Assembly: GCF_029168945.1 (NCBI RefSeq)
Contig: NC_083603.1
Location: forward strand, 13,578,001-13,642,000
Direction of reading: 5' to 3'
DNA from: Cannabis sativa
Taxonomy: Eukaryota > Streptophyta > Magnoliopsida > Rosales > Cannabaceae
DNA length: 64,000 nt
Position 1 is the stretch's first letter; each line of letters begins with the position of its first letter. Positions 24,645 to 36,946 of this stretch are shown in pieces. A program made the position numbers and the translations under genes. The notes under the pieces were generated by a model. That model did not search any database. It was not told where the DNA came from and worked only from the letters and a program-made list of their open reading frames with translations.

Positions 24645-24991
24645 GGTAAATACTATTTTAGATTTTGTATTTTGTAAAAGTTACTAAACTCTCTGACAAA
24701 ATTAATACTGTATTTTTTTAAATGATACAAATAGAACTTTGAGCTTAATTTTTAATAATTTTTTTTTTTTAAAATAACCAACTTGGAAATACGAACAAAT
24801 ATAAAAAATATAAACAATTTTGTTATAATACCCTTAGATTAGATTATTGTTAAATTTTATTTTAACAAAAAAAACAGTTAAGAGTCTTATTTTTACCATT
24901 GGATTATACAAGATCTATTTTATTATTTAACAAAATAAGGAGTCCAATCGATAATTTTTACAAAAGACAAAGTCTAAAATGATATTTACCC
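24645..24991. mobile_element. foldback MITE with GGTAAATAC tips, copy 1
   Basis: GGTAAATACTATTTTAG at the left and the complement (CTAAAATGATATTTACCC) at the right are the tips of long inverted arms. AATAAAAAAA flanks both ends (a 9-10 bp duplication if the first tip base mutated), which fits a Mutator-type MITE. A second copy is split around 36073 and 46065. Confidence 0.7.
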
Positions 24992-26464
24992 AATAAAAAA
25001 AATAAACACGTGTTTACCTCCGACTAATTATCTCATGAAAAAAAAAAAAACTATATATAAAAATATATATGTTATTAGATTAAATAAGTTTATAATCGTA
25101 ACAATTTCAGTGCAGAATAAAATGGTTGTTACATAAACTAAAATAAAATTGTGTATTTTCAATTTTAACATGATTTCGATCTAAAATTAGAATGAATATT
25201 CAGATTTCTATGATCTGAACTCATTAAATGGAATTACTGAATTTGGATAATGATAACCTATATTTATATTGGTGAAATCATAACATGAATATTTTAAAAT
25301 TAATAAGAAAATATAATTAATTTCAGAAAAAATGGGCAAGTAAAATAATAATAATTACAATATTTTGTTAATTAATTTAAATATCAACTGTTTTTTTGAA
25401 TAATTTAAATATCAACTTTATATACAAATAATAAACTAGAATTTTTATTTTGATGAAATAATAATTAGCTAGAACTAATAAATATAATAATTTTAATAAT
25501 ATATATTATATGTCAATACTCTAATATTATTGCATGCATATGCATGGTATATAAATATAATGATATTTTAGCTAAGATTTGATTAAAGGAAATTGTTAAA
25601 AGGTATTCTTAGTATATAATTTTCGGTGTTTATATTATTATTAATATAATTAATATATTTTATATATAATTTATTAAAGAAATAATTTTTAAAAAATATT
25701 ACAGACACCATCCATGTTGGACACATTTATCTCTTATCAATTTTTCAATATATTATTCTATTTTAACACAAATCAGTCAATAACAACCAACTTGCTTTAA
25801 TAATTTTGTTTTATTCAAAGTGTATCTTATCATAAATTTAAAGAAGTTATGTATCAGTGTCTTAATATATGAAACAATTACATCGACATTGATATGTACT
25901 GCACTGAAAAATATAATATATATTAATTCATATCATTAAATTGATCGTTCTAGTACACGAATCAAAGTCTTTGCGTCTAAAAGAATTAATTGCTTTAATT
26001 TGTGGATCGTTTTTTAGTGTCATAATTTAATCCTTTTTCATCCAAGTTATAAAGAAGAGATGCAAAAGGACTGTGTGGAATATGTATTATATACAAAATA
26101 TATTTAAAGCCAAAAAAGATTGCAATTATTTCGATTAAAGGACAAAAGGAGTTGTCTCATCAGTAAATCTTTAATTAATTATGTGAATAACACAAAAGTG
26201 ACTTGTAAGTTATATCCTTCTTCATATCCTCTCTTTGGTTTTTGGTTCATATAATATATAATTATAGATTTTCTTGCTTTAACTATATAAATATAGATTT
26301 TTAATTCAACATAGGCATGTTAAACAATTAATGCAAATAAAATTTTCAAAAATATATGTTGTAGTATCAAACTAGGACACGAAAATAAAATTGATTACTA
26401 ATTTCATATTAAAAGAAATTTGTTCTATTAATGATTGATGACATTTGACTATCCCGGACAATTA

Positions 26465-26815
26465 ATTTAGGTTAATTATTAGTTTTGTTCCCAGAACTTT
26501 TAAGCTCGTTAAAAATATTTTTAAATTATTGAGATTATTGAATTTAAGGATTTTTTTTTTTACAATTTTAGTAAAAACGTCTAACATAGATGAAAATTTA
26601 GAGACCATAAATTAGTTATATAATGTCAAAGTTCGATAGGCATAATTTGGTTGATATTAAAATTTGTGGAGAATGGTTTAGTACATAACAATCACTGAAA
26701 TAGTAAAATTAAATGAAATTAGACAAAAATCTATAAATTTAACAATCTCAATAATTTAAAGGATATTTTTAATGATCTTAAAAATTTTATGGAACATAAT
26801 TTAATACATGTTAAA
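26465..26815. mobile_element. foldback MITE, second family
   Basis: The segment 26496-26550 (ACTTTTAAGCTCGTTAAAAA ... TTATTGAGATTATTGAATTT) pairs in reverse complement with 26730-26790 (AACAATCTCAATAATTTAAA ... TTAATGATCTTAAAAATTTT). The arms are about 80-90 bp, with no coding content. Confidence 0.55.
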
Positions 26816-29465
26816 ATTTTAGACATAATTTTTCAACTACAAGTTATATTATATAAATTTTAAATATATATATCTATAAATGCATATATAATTTAATATA
26901 TAACTTTGAATATTTTGTGTTGATGAAGACGAAATTTGTGTAGATAGTGATCCCCATTCCCCACTCCCAGCCATCATAGCTTTGGACTTTTCTCCTTTTT
27001 ATTTTTGTGATACCCATAGATTTGTATTGTATTTTGGATCAAATTAATTGAATATTCTTTCCTATATAGCCAAGCCATGCCAATATCGCCAACCTTATTT
27101 AACGGGTCATGCGTTAAGAATTCACACCAAAACATGGATCACATGATACGACATCGTTTTGGCATATTCTATATGTATTAAAACAAAAAGAAGGGTATAT
27201 TAGTCTTTTCATTGTTGAAGAGAATTACTTAAGAAATAACTATGGAACAGTTCACGTGTTTACCACCTCTCGATATTTACTTCTCCAACGGGTCTACTAC
27301 AAAACACAACACAAGTCAAAGTCAAAGACTCAAAAGGTAGTTTTGACATATAAATAAATAGTGAACTGAGTTTTACAAAAATAAAAGAAACAGTGAACTG
27401 AGATAGTATATAGTAATAAAGTTTTAACACAATTTTCATATTCTAACAGTTAATGTACGGCGGAGAGAGTTGGCAGAATTTAATGTTATTAAATGAGGTT
27501 TATATATGAAAACCTAAATATATCTAAATCGAAAAGAGTGACATGGCCAAGCGAGACATAAAATTAAGGACAATTATTTATTTTTATCGACCCATATGTC
27601 TAATTTTAGGAGGTTAGATATTAATATTAGTGTAATTTTAATATTACTAATTATTTATAATGTATCACTTCTTTAATAATATTAATTTGTCATTTGTTAA
27701 TTTTTTTGTTTTTTAATTTTCTAATCACAAAATAAAAGTAAAATTTTTGTTTTAAAAAATTTTGTTTTTAAAAAAAAAATACGTTTTGTAACCACTTTTA
27801 TTTTTTAATTTTAAGAATAGAAAACAAAAGTGTATTCTGTAAAATTTATTTTTATTTTATTTTTTGATTTTATTTAAGTCTGGTCTGTCTGTAAGTAGAT
27901 TCGAATTCAAATCAGAGGTCGGGTTCAGCGCCAAGGCCGTGGGAGAAAGATTTGGGTCCGAGTCTGGTCAGAGTCAAAAATATTAATTAAGAAAAAAGAA
28001 TTATTGAAAAAAATATTGAAAGTAACTTTTTTTATTTTCAAAATTTTGATTCTCAATTAAAAAATTAAAAAATAAAAACAGTTTTATAGAACATGCTTTT
28101 GAAAAATATTTTCACTTTTTCAATTTTAAAAATAAAAAACTGATTAAAAGAAATGTTACCAAACACTACCTAAATAAAATAAAAATATAAAATTTCGAAC
28201 TTATAGCATCCTTAAGCTTTAAAATTACTTTTACTATTACACCAAACAACATTATTTAATAATGTTTGACTAGACTATAGTGTTTGTATAAGCTCCTAAA
28301 ATATTATTTATGTATAAGTTTTAAATTATTTATAACTAGGGTTGTGCATGGACTGAGTTGGCCGGATTAAGGTATTTAATTAACCCAACCCAATAACATA
28401 AGGTTGGAGATTCATAACCCAACCACGTACTACATTTTGTCTAATCTAACCCATTTTTTACTTCATGGTTTGGGTTGAGTTGGGTCGGTTTGGGTTATAA
28501 TCCTTATTTCATAATAAAAAAATCAAATTTAAATAAAAATTCAAACATTAACTTATTCACAAAATATTAAGGATCAAATATTACAGTCATCCATTAAAAC
28601 TATACATTAAAAATTTAAAATGGTCCATAACAACTTCAAGTCTTTTTGATGAATGGTAATGATCTCTTGACCTTACTTTTATTTTTCTACAATTATAAAA
28701 AAATAAAATTAGTCAAATTATTATAAATAAATAAGCATAATAAATTAAATCACATACAAAAATACAAATAATATATGTTTATCAGATCAAAAAGTGGATA
28801 CAGTACCTCTCTTCCACCCAAATTACTTATAACTAAGCTAAATTTTAAGTGGAGCAACCATCTTATTTGGGTTTGATGTGGTTTCCCTCACGATCAATGG
28901 CAAACCTAACTAGGATATAATTTTAGGGCGGGCTTGTTGGAAAATTGTTGTACTCCAATAGAAATATCAAACCAACAAGATTACAACTCTATAACAAATA
29001 ATACAAAGGACAAAACATGTATAAATAATGTTACAACACTAAACAAAATATACACATAAAATAAGAATAGAAATGAAGAGAGGGATTACAACTCAAAGCA
29101 AAAAGCTGCACATGCACTACTACAAAATATGCTTTTCCCAACGGTTAATAAGGGAGTCAATTATGAAAACCGTTATAAAAGGTAAGCAGAGATTTTTCCC
29201 AACGGTTTAAAACTGAAGTAAAGAAACTGTTGGGAAAAACTAATGCCAACGGTGAAGAACCGTGGGCAATACTAAATAGAATTTCTTAGAAGAAAATAAT
29301 AAATGCCAACAGTTATTAACTGTTGGGAATACTTAGTATTCCCAACGGTTATAAACTGTTGGGAATGCTTAGTATACCCAACGGTTATAAACTATTGGGA
29401 AAACTTAACATACCCAATTGTTATAAACTCTTAGGAAATGTTCTTTTTAGTATAAAAAAAGTTTC

Positions 29466-29503
<38 letters not shown>

Positions 29504-30036
29504 TTGTTGAATAAAAAAATTGTATTTAATAAAAGAAAATATTTAAAAAAAGAGTTTCAAATTTTTTTTTAAAAAAAAAATTGTGCTTTTTTTGTTTAAT
29601 AAAAAAATTGTACTTTTTTTGTTTAATAAAAAAAATTGTATTTAATAAAATAAAATACCAAAAAAAAAGTTTCAAATGTAAAAAATAATAAATAAAAAAA
29701 AATTGCTTAATAAATTTGTAATTTGAGAACAAAATTGGGAAATGTAGAATTTATATATTATCAATTTGAGGATAATTTTAGAAATTAATGGTATTTAAAA
29801 ATATATTGTAAAAGGGAAAAATTATTGAAGGACTAAAATACTATTGGACAATTATTTTTAATAATAATTTTATTGGAGAATTAATTTAAGGTCTTTAATT
29901 AAATATTGTGGTATTTTATTTTTATATTTAATTTGGGGTCTTTAATCATATCACATTTTTATTTATTAAAATACAATAAATTTTGTTGATAAAATTTGAA
30001 AGGTATAAATAGAAAATGATAAAAAAAAACCCTATG

Positions 30037-30499
30037 GCATGTTTACTTAAAAGGCATGGGAATGAATGGTATGATATTGATTCCCATACAATTGTTTACT
30101 AAATTTTGGAAAGGAAAAAACTAGTGGGACCCTCACAAATTAGGGAGAAAACAAAGGGAAAGGTTCTCCTCCCATTTTTATAGGGAATGTCTTTCCCTTT
30201 CCTTACTTAATTTATTTTAATTATAATTTTATTAATTAAAAATGAAAAAGACAAATATACCCCTTAAAAATCTATAAATAGAAAATAATTACATGTTCTA
30301 ATAATGGTAATTTTGTCAAATTAAAGCATTCCGATTACTTTTCCTATGTAAACAAAATAATATGATTCTGGTTTTCTTTCCGGACAGTTTAGTAAACATC
30401 ATAATAAAATATTGTTTCCGATTATTTTCCATTTTAAACCAATACTTTTCTCCAATTGATTATTCTGATTCCAATTACAATTTAGTAAACGCGCAAGTG
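30037..30499 (+). mobile_element. nested MITE, copy 2
   Basis: Reverse-complement homolog of 17583-18059, starting GGCATGTTTACTTAAA and ending TTAGTAAACGCGC. It lies within CACTA A, so it either came with the transposon or entered later. Confidence 0.75.
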
Positions 30500-30975
30500 A
30501 AAACCCTAATCCCTCTTTCATTGTCTCTCTGTCTTCTCTTTGTGCGGCTGCACAAAACCAAATCTGCCCACTACCAACGCTATTGGTTCAAACAAAAACC
30601 CCAACCTCTCCATGATCATAATCTTCAATATACTTATCTCAATTGGTGGTACATTTTTCTTCTCTCTCTCGCTTCTCTTCTTTTTCTCTATTTTTTTTTT
30701 TGCACATACATTCTCATCCTCAAGACCCTCTCAGGGACCATAGATACACAACCTTTTTAAAGATCAAGTGTTCGCCTCCGATGATGACGAGTAACGGCGG
30801 TGTTGATCTGACGGTGCCCCTTGAGTCTCGCACTCTTCTTCATCTTGATAACGGGTACTTCGAAGATCACCTTGAGTCGACATTGAGAATGGTGTAGTAG
30901 AATGCCCACCATGGCTCATTGTGGGCTGCTGAGTTTGCCAGGGCGATGGTGCAGATGAGCTCCATCAAGAATGTC
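30500..30975 (+). other. possible captured gene fragment in CACTA A
   Basis: After an AT-rich surround comes a pyrimidine-rich, leader-like stretch (30500-30720) and then a GC-richer piece with an ATG at 30781 and a 38-codon frame (MMTSNGGVDLTVPLESRTLL...) ending TAG. No domain is recognised. CACTA elements often carry host exon fragments, so capture is plausible but unproven. Confidence 0.35.
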
Positions 30976-33900
30976 TAGAATATTTCTTTAGTTCTTCTCC
31001 TGTATAATTCTTTTTTAGATTTAGTTGTAATATTGATATTTATTATTTTTTTTTTAATTTTTTTTTTCTGAATTGTATGTAATGTATATTGTGAAATATG
31101 AAAATACATTAATTTGATTTATTTTAATTAATATATTTTATTTTAATTATTTTATTTTTTTTTATGAAAATTAATATTATTATATATATTTAATATTTAA
31201 AAAAATATATTAGAAATTAATTTAATTTAATCTACATAATAGTTTTGCCAACAGTTATAAACAGTCATTTAAAGTGATTTTTCCCAACAGTTGTAAACTG
31301 TTATTTAAAGTGGCTTTTCCCAACAGTTATAAACTGTCTTTTAAAATTCCGTATTTTTATGACACCCACATAGCCAACGGTTTTAGGAACCGATGGAAAA
31401 AGTATAAAAGACAGTTATAAACTGTTGGAAAAAGCCAATTTTGTAGTAGTGATGAGACACAATATATAAATAACATATATATAAAAGAGATGTGAGAGCA
31501 ATCTCAACACCACATACACCACAAGTGTATAATAGGGGAATCACAAAACTTGAACAAGGTCTTACACCTTTGTCCAAAAGCTTATTTCCCCCTACCACAA
31601 GCACTTAGGGAAAATAAAAGAATGGAAATAGCTTTCTGGATTTATCAAGCCTATAGTGTTTCTAGCAATGTGCTCTCTTGATAGAAATTGCTTTTCACCA
31701 AAGTAAACTCAAGACCTTTATTTATAGTGTTTTGAGGATCACATTTGAAAATCAAATCCTTTCATCACATGGCTATTACCAACACTTTAATTTGTATTTA
31801 ATGGGATAAAAACGTTGGATAAGAGAGCTGGAAACATGCTCAATTAATTTATATACGTTTATGAACGTTTTCAAAAATCTGGTTCTAGATGTTCGAAAAC
31901 AACCATAAAACAACATACAAACAACTATTAAACAACTGTTTCCAGAAAACTCAAAATGTAACTCCTCTCCGAGTTAATTCTTTTCCCAACGTCCAAATAC
32001 CCATTTAAATGATATAATTGAGTATTGTAACAGTTTCTAACAGCTAGAAACTTATCCCATTAAATTCATAACTCTCATATGTAACAACTCATATAATTAC
32101 ATATTGATCAAATGTGATCCTTAAGTTACAATCTATTTTTAGATTTGTAACTCATCATATGTTACAATTTTATGTGTATTATTATACTATATATGATATA
32201 ATATAACCTCCAACACATAATATATATTAATCTCCTATTAATGTATAATTTGTCACATTTAAATATTTTAATCTATATTATATTATATCAAATAATATAA
32301 CATTCCCCCACTAGATTAAAATTTGTGACACACCATTGTAACATTATTTAATCAATCAAATAGTACATCTAACCCCAGCTTTGATTGAATAAATCAAACA
32401 CTTTTATAGAGATCTTGCTTAGATGCATAAAGTAAAATGTCTTTCGACTTGAACTTTACGTTAGTGTAGCTAACACAAAGTTTGTTGAAATTTTGGTTGC
32501 CGAAGCATTGAACCACTATTCCTTTAATACAAACCGCTGATAACACACACATCTTTGCTAGAGTTTACTTGAGACCTCATTATATCTCGCTTGTGCACCG
32601 TTAATGGCCATGTGCAACATCCATTTCATGGACTCTTTAGAGAATAACTCCCAATTCTCATAAGAGGCGCCACCACTTCTAGTCTATAGAGGTGGAAATT
32701 AGTGTCTCACAACTTCTCTTTAGACACATCATTCCATTAAAAAACCTTTCAGTTTTAACCCTCCAAATTTACCATTAGTACTCTTTCATAGATGGGACTA
32801 GTTGAGTACTACTTTTTCACTCTATTGACTTGTTATTACCTATTGAACTTAAGACTAGATTTTTACTAGTGTTAAGATAGGTTACCATCAATGAGTAAAA
32901 CTCTAAGGGAGTTTAGGTCCCATCCCTCGAAATTTCATGCTTTAATCTTGTACGGAGATTAAGCGATTTGTTATAACCACACACTTTTCGATTCCAAGCA
33001 AATCTTGCTAGCCAATATTAGTGTCCATTGTTACATGGTCACTTTTCTCCTTAAGTATACTTAAGCTTTGAAAATTTAATCATAAAAGATTAATTTTCAA
33101 ACTTACTTAATTTCTCACACATTTTGATACCAAGCATACCAAAATATATACACTAACTTTAGACACTAAATATGTCTAAGTTATACTCAAGTCTTAGGCA
33201 CCAAGCATGCCTAAATTTCACATATCATCCATTCTTTTACCAAATTGCTTGATAAATATTGGATATATTAGCCCCACATTTTCTCACATTACACTATCAA
33301 GATAATATCTTGATTTTAAAATATAGAAGACCTCTTTGTCTCTATAATTTCTCTTCAATTTTCTTCTTGAAATTATTTTCACTAAAATTTTGACACCAAA
33401 ATATGTCAAAACTTTCGCATATGCACATAGCCAAAATTGATTTGGAATTTGAATTCCAAATCAAATAACTAATCAACAATGTATCATCACATTTTCATTA
33501 AGTTTGTGGCTTACCCCCACATTTTCATCATAAAGTGTATATAAAATATCACTTTTTGTGTATTTTCCTCTTAAAATGACTCTTTAAGGTCACTTTGAAA
33601 AATATCATTTGACATTTTTAGTTTTCTCAACAAAACTAAAATATCAAACTCACATCACCATTTAAAAAATAATGTGATTATTTTTACCCATAATTTTAAG
33701 GTTATCTCCTCATTGAGATTAGCCCAAAATTATACCAAAGTTGACAAAATTCTCATCAATTTTGTTCACCACTTTAATTATTTAAGATTCAAAATTGTTT
33801 CTCTAATTTTGTTATCTTTTCACAATTTTTGAATCCACCATGATTCACTTTGATTTGAGTCTAAAATTGCTCTTCTAATTATGACTCATTTTACATGTTT

Positions 33901-34612
33901 AGATCCACTTTGATCTATGTAATCTTTGGCAAGATAAAACCAAAAAAGAGTAACTCTCATAGTTCATTTTCTCATCTCATAAAATGAGATAAAAACCACT
34001 AATGGAAAAATAATTCCAAAACTCTTTATTCTCAAAAAAATGATGAACACATCTTTTCCATCATCATGACTATTATTATTATCATATACATCAAATATGA
34101 TTAGTTACACATATATTATTATATACTAATAATATATATAACTCTCATGCATAAAATCATATATGTTACTATCATCTCATACATAACATATACTCATCAT
34201 AATATATATCATCTCCACATAATATATATTATATATGTATCACATACATAAATATTCTCATCATAAAATATATATATTATCATATGCTCAATATATATAA
34301 TATATAATTCATATACATGTTATATATTATGCATATCTCACGTATACATATTAACATGTAACATATTCAAATATCATATTATATATTACTATATTAATAT
34401 GATATATACACACATACATATATAACTCATATATATATCTCACATATAATAACATAAAAATCCATATCTCAACATAGAAAAATATGTTAATATAAATTTT
34501 ACTATTATAAAAAATAGTAAATCACAAAATATCACAATTCTTACCCTTGTATTATCACATGTTGATTTCTTACCTTCCATTGAAGCAAGGTAGGAAAGAA
34601 TAAGCTTTTGAC

Positions 34613-35640
34613 TGTTAGAAAATTGTTGTGCTCCAATAGAAATATCAAACCAACAAGATTGCAACTCTATGACAAATAATACAAAGGACAAAACATGTAT
34701 AAATAATGTTACAACACTAAACAAAATATACACATAAAATAAGAATAGAAATGAAGAGAGGGATTACAACTCAAAGCAAAAAACTACACATGAGACACAA
34801 TATATAAATAACATATATATAAAAGAGATGTGAGAGCAATCTCAACCCGACATACACCACAAGTGTATAATAGAGAAATCACAAAACTTGAACAAGGTCT
34901 TACACCTTTGTCCAAAAGCTTATTTCCCCCTACCACAAGCACTTAGGGAAAATAAAAGAATGGAAATAGCTTTCTGGATTTATCAAGCCTATAGTGTTTC
35001 TAGCAATGTGCTCTCTTGATAGAAACTTCTTTTCACCAAAGTAAACTCAAGACCTTTATTTATAGTGTTTTGAGGATCACATTTGAAAATCAAATCCTTT
35101 CATCACATGGCTGTTACCAACACTTTAATTTGTATTTAATGGGATAAAAACGTTGGATAAGAGAGCTGGAAACATGCTCAATTAATTTATATACGTTTAT
35201 GAACGTTTTCATAAATCTGGTTCCAGATGTTCGAAAACAACCATAAAACAACATACAAACAACTAATAAACAACTATTTCTAGAAAACTCAAAATGTAAC
35301 TCCTCTCCGAGTTAATTCCTTTCCCAACGTCCCAATACCCATTTAAATGATATAATTGAGTATTGTAACAGTTTCTAACAGCTAGAAACTTATCTCATTA
35401 ATTCCATAACTCCAATATGTAACAACTCATATAATTACACATTTATCAAATGTGATCCTTAAGTTACAATCTATTTTTAGATTTGTAACTCATCATATGT
35501 TACAATTTTATGTGTATTATTATACTATATATGATATAATATAACCTCCAACACATAATATATATTAATCTCCTATTAATATATAATTTGTCACATTTAA
35601 ATATTTTAATCTATATTATATTATATCAAATAATATAACA
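34613..35640 (-). repeat. 5' LTR of the LARD-like element, uninterrupted
   Basis: 1028 bp, TGTT...AACA termini, minus-strand TATA (complement of TATTTATAG near 35058). Followed by the GGGCT duplication. Confidence 0.9.
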
Positions 35641-35645
35641 GGGCT

Positions 35646-36072
35646 AACTAAAATTTATACTGAAATTTAAAATAATAATTTTTTTTTTAAAAAAAAGAAA
35701 AACCTATAACACATTTTTTATATATATTTGGGATGAAGTTATTATATAGATTGGAACAAATTTTAGCATCTGAATAACAATATGAGATTTTATAATTTTT
35801 ATTTTTGTTTTTTTTTTAATTTAAAAACTTGTGTTAATTATAGATTAAATATAATTCAAAATAAATTATTAACATAATAAGTTTTTTTTCAACAAAAAAA
35901 ATTATATGTAGTTTGAGTCTTCTAAATTAATATTTTGTAGCTTTTTTTTTAAAGAGTAAATTTATATATAAATAAAAATAAAAAATAGAGTTGGAGGAAA
36001 TCAGATTCAAACAAGTGTACCAAGTGATGAACAAACACCTACACTAATTTTACTTTCTAACAATTATATATT
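35646..36072. other. AT-rich intergenic DNA
   Basis: Flank between the LARD-like element and the MITE/CACTA block. No gene or clear repeat seen. Confidence 0.5.
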
Positions 36073-36078
36073 GGGTAA
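36073..36078. repeat. detached left tip of foldback MITE copy 2
   Basis: GGGTAA here joins TAAATACTATTTTGG at 46065 if the CACTA block and its TAA duplication are removed, rebuilding the expected GGGTAAATAC tip. TATATT flanks this tip and follows the other end of the MITE near 46434. Confidence 0.65.
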
Positions 36079-36090
36079 CACTACTACAAA

Positions 36091-36935
36091 AACGAGCTTC
36101 AGTGACCCACATTGAGAGACTCTAAAATATTTTAGTGACACTTCACTATGCGACACTAATGTGGGTGACTGGAAAAATACTAATTAGTGACCCTTTAGTG
36201 TGGGTCACTAAACCCTTTTAGAGTTGCTCACCGTACGTCACTATAAGCTTTTAGAGTCACACCTTGTTAGACTGTAAAAGTAATAGCTACACAAACAGCG
36301 CGTCACTATATCAGTTTATTTATTTATTTTAATTATTTTTTTGATAACAACCACACTCAAAGTGTGTCACTATATCCTGCTTTTTTCAATAAAAAATATT
36401 AATATTTAATTTTCTAATTTCAGCTTATATATTATAAAATTTATAATAATAATAATTCAATTGATTATATTTTCATAATATTTTAATTAACCATATATAT
36501 TAATTATGAATTAATATATTTTAGTTTAACTATAAATTTAATATAAAAAAATTACAATTAATTTTGAAAAAAAAAACAAAAAAAATTCATTAAATCAACG
36601 AATTATGAACAAATCATACAACAAAAAATGAGCTCCAATTCGAAAAAGACAGTGGCCGTATTCTACATTTCACAAAAAAAATTAACAGCCTCAAGAAACA
36701 AAAAAAATCAATTGACACCATCTTCAACTTGGTCTTGCCTAATGCATCTTCATCTTCAGATTAGGTAGGGAAAGGGTCTGACTAAAAAACCTGTTGAATG
36801 GAGGTCTACAAGAACAGCCAACATTCAAGAATCAATTTATGTATACATATATTTATATAAATACTAAAAAAACGACAACATAAAATCCCAAATTAATCTC
36901 ATATTCAAATTTAACAGTACATGATGTTTAGATCA
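36091..36935 (+). repeat. CACTA B internal direct repeat, copy 1
   Basis: About 845 bp, collinear and roughly 95% identical with 42893-43737 (from GAGCTTCAGTGA to TTTAACAGTACATGA). This copy is joined to the genuine left tip and ends where copia remnant DNA begins. Confidence 0.85.
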
Positions 36936-36946
36936 TGAATCCTTAC

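Larger units (their letters stand above)
24214..28929. other. AT-rich intergenic DNA with several MITE-like pieces
   Basis: No gene supported. Besides the foldback elements listed separately, 27655-28172 is T/A-rich and ends in a TTACCAAACAC tip of a common TGTTTGGTAA-type element. 28340-28500 has ACCCAACCCAA / TTGGGTTGAGTTGGG motifs next to TAGGGTTGTGCAT, like a hAT-type end. An 84-codon minus-strand frame at 24289-24543 has no recognised domain. Confidence 0.4.
29116..31451. mobile_element. CACTA transposon A, non-autonomous, 2.3 kb
   Basis: Tips CACTACTACAAAAT and ATTTTGTAGTAGTG are exact inverted repeats, with the 3-bp duplication ATG at 29113-29115 and 31452-31454. The empty site survives in the other LTR (34613-35640). 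Subterminal palindromic units (arms CCCAAC/GTTGGG around GGTTATAAACT) occur many times in 29130-29430 and 31240-31440. No transposase. A MITE and a GC-richer gene-like piece lie inside. Confidence 0.95.
28935..32302 (-). repeat. 3' LTR of the LARD-like element, interrupted
   Basis: Collinear with 34613-35640 once the CACTA insertion 29116-31451 and its ATG duplication are removed (about 1029 bp left). It abuts the polypurine tract at 32303-32312. Confidence 0.9.
28935..35640 (-). mobile_element. non-autonomous LTR retrotransposon (LARD-like)
   Basis: Two near-identical LTRs (28935-32302, interrupted, and 34613-35640) flank 2.3 kb without any coding sequence. GGGCT duplications at 28930-28934 and 35641-35645 give the exact insertion. 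Orientation is minus: LTRs begin TGTTATATTATTTG and end AACA, the polypurine tract (AGTGGGGGAA, complement of 32303-32312) precedes the left LTR, and a TATAAATA box lies on the minus strand in each LTR. LTRs differ at about 28 sites by eye (near 3%). No Met-type primer-binding site was seen after the right LTR. It must borrow all proteins. Confidence 0.88.

Noticed and set aside
17534..30760. Homologous short frames starting MILVFFPDSL at 17534-17728 (-) and 30362-30760 (+)
   Set aside because: Conserved between the two places only because both are copies of one MITE; extension beyond the repeat is unrelated.
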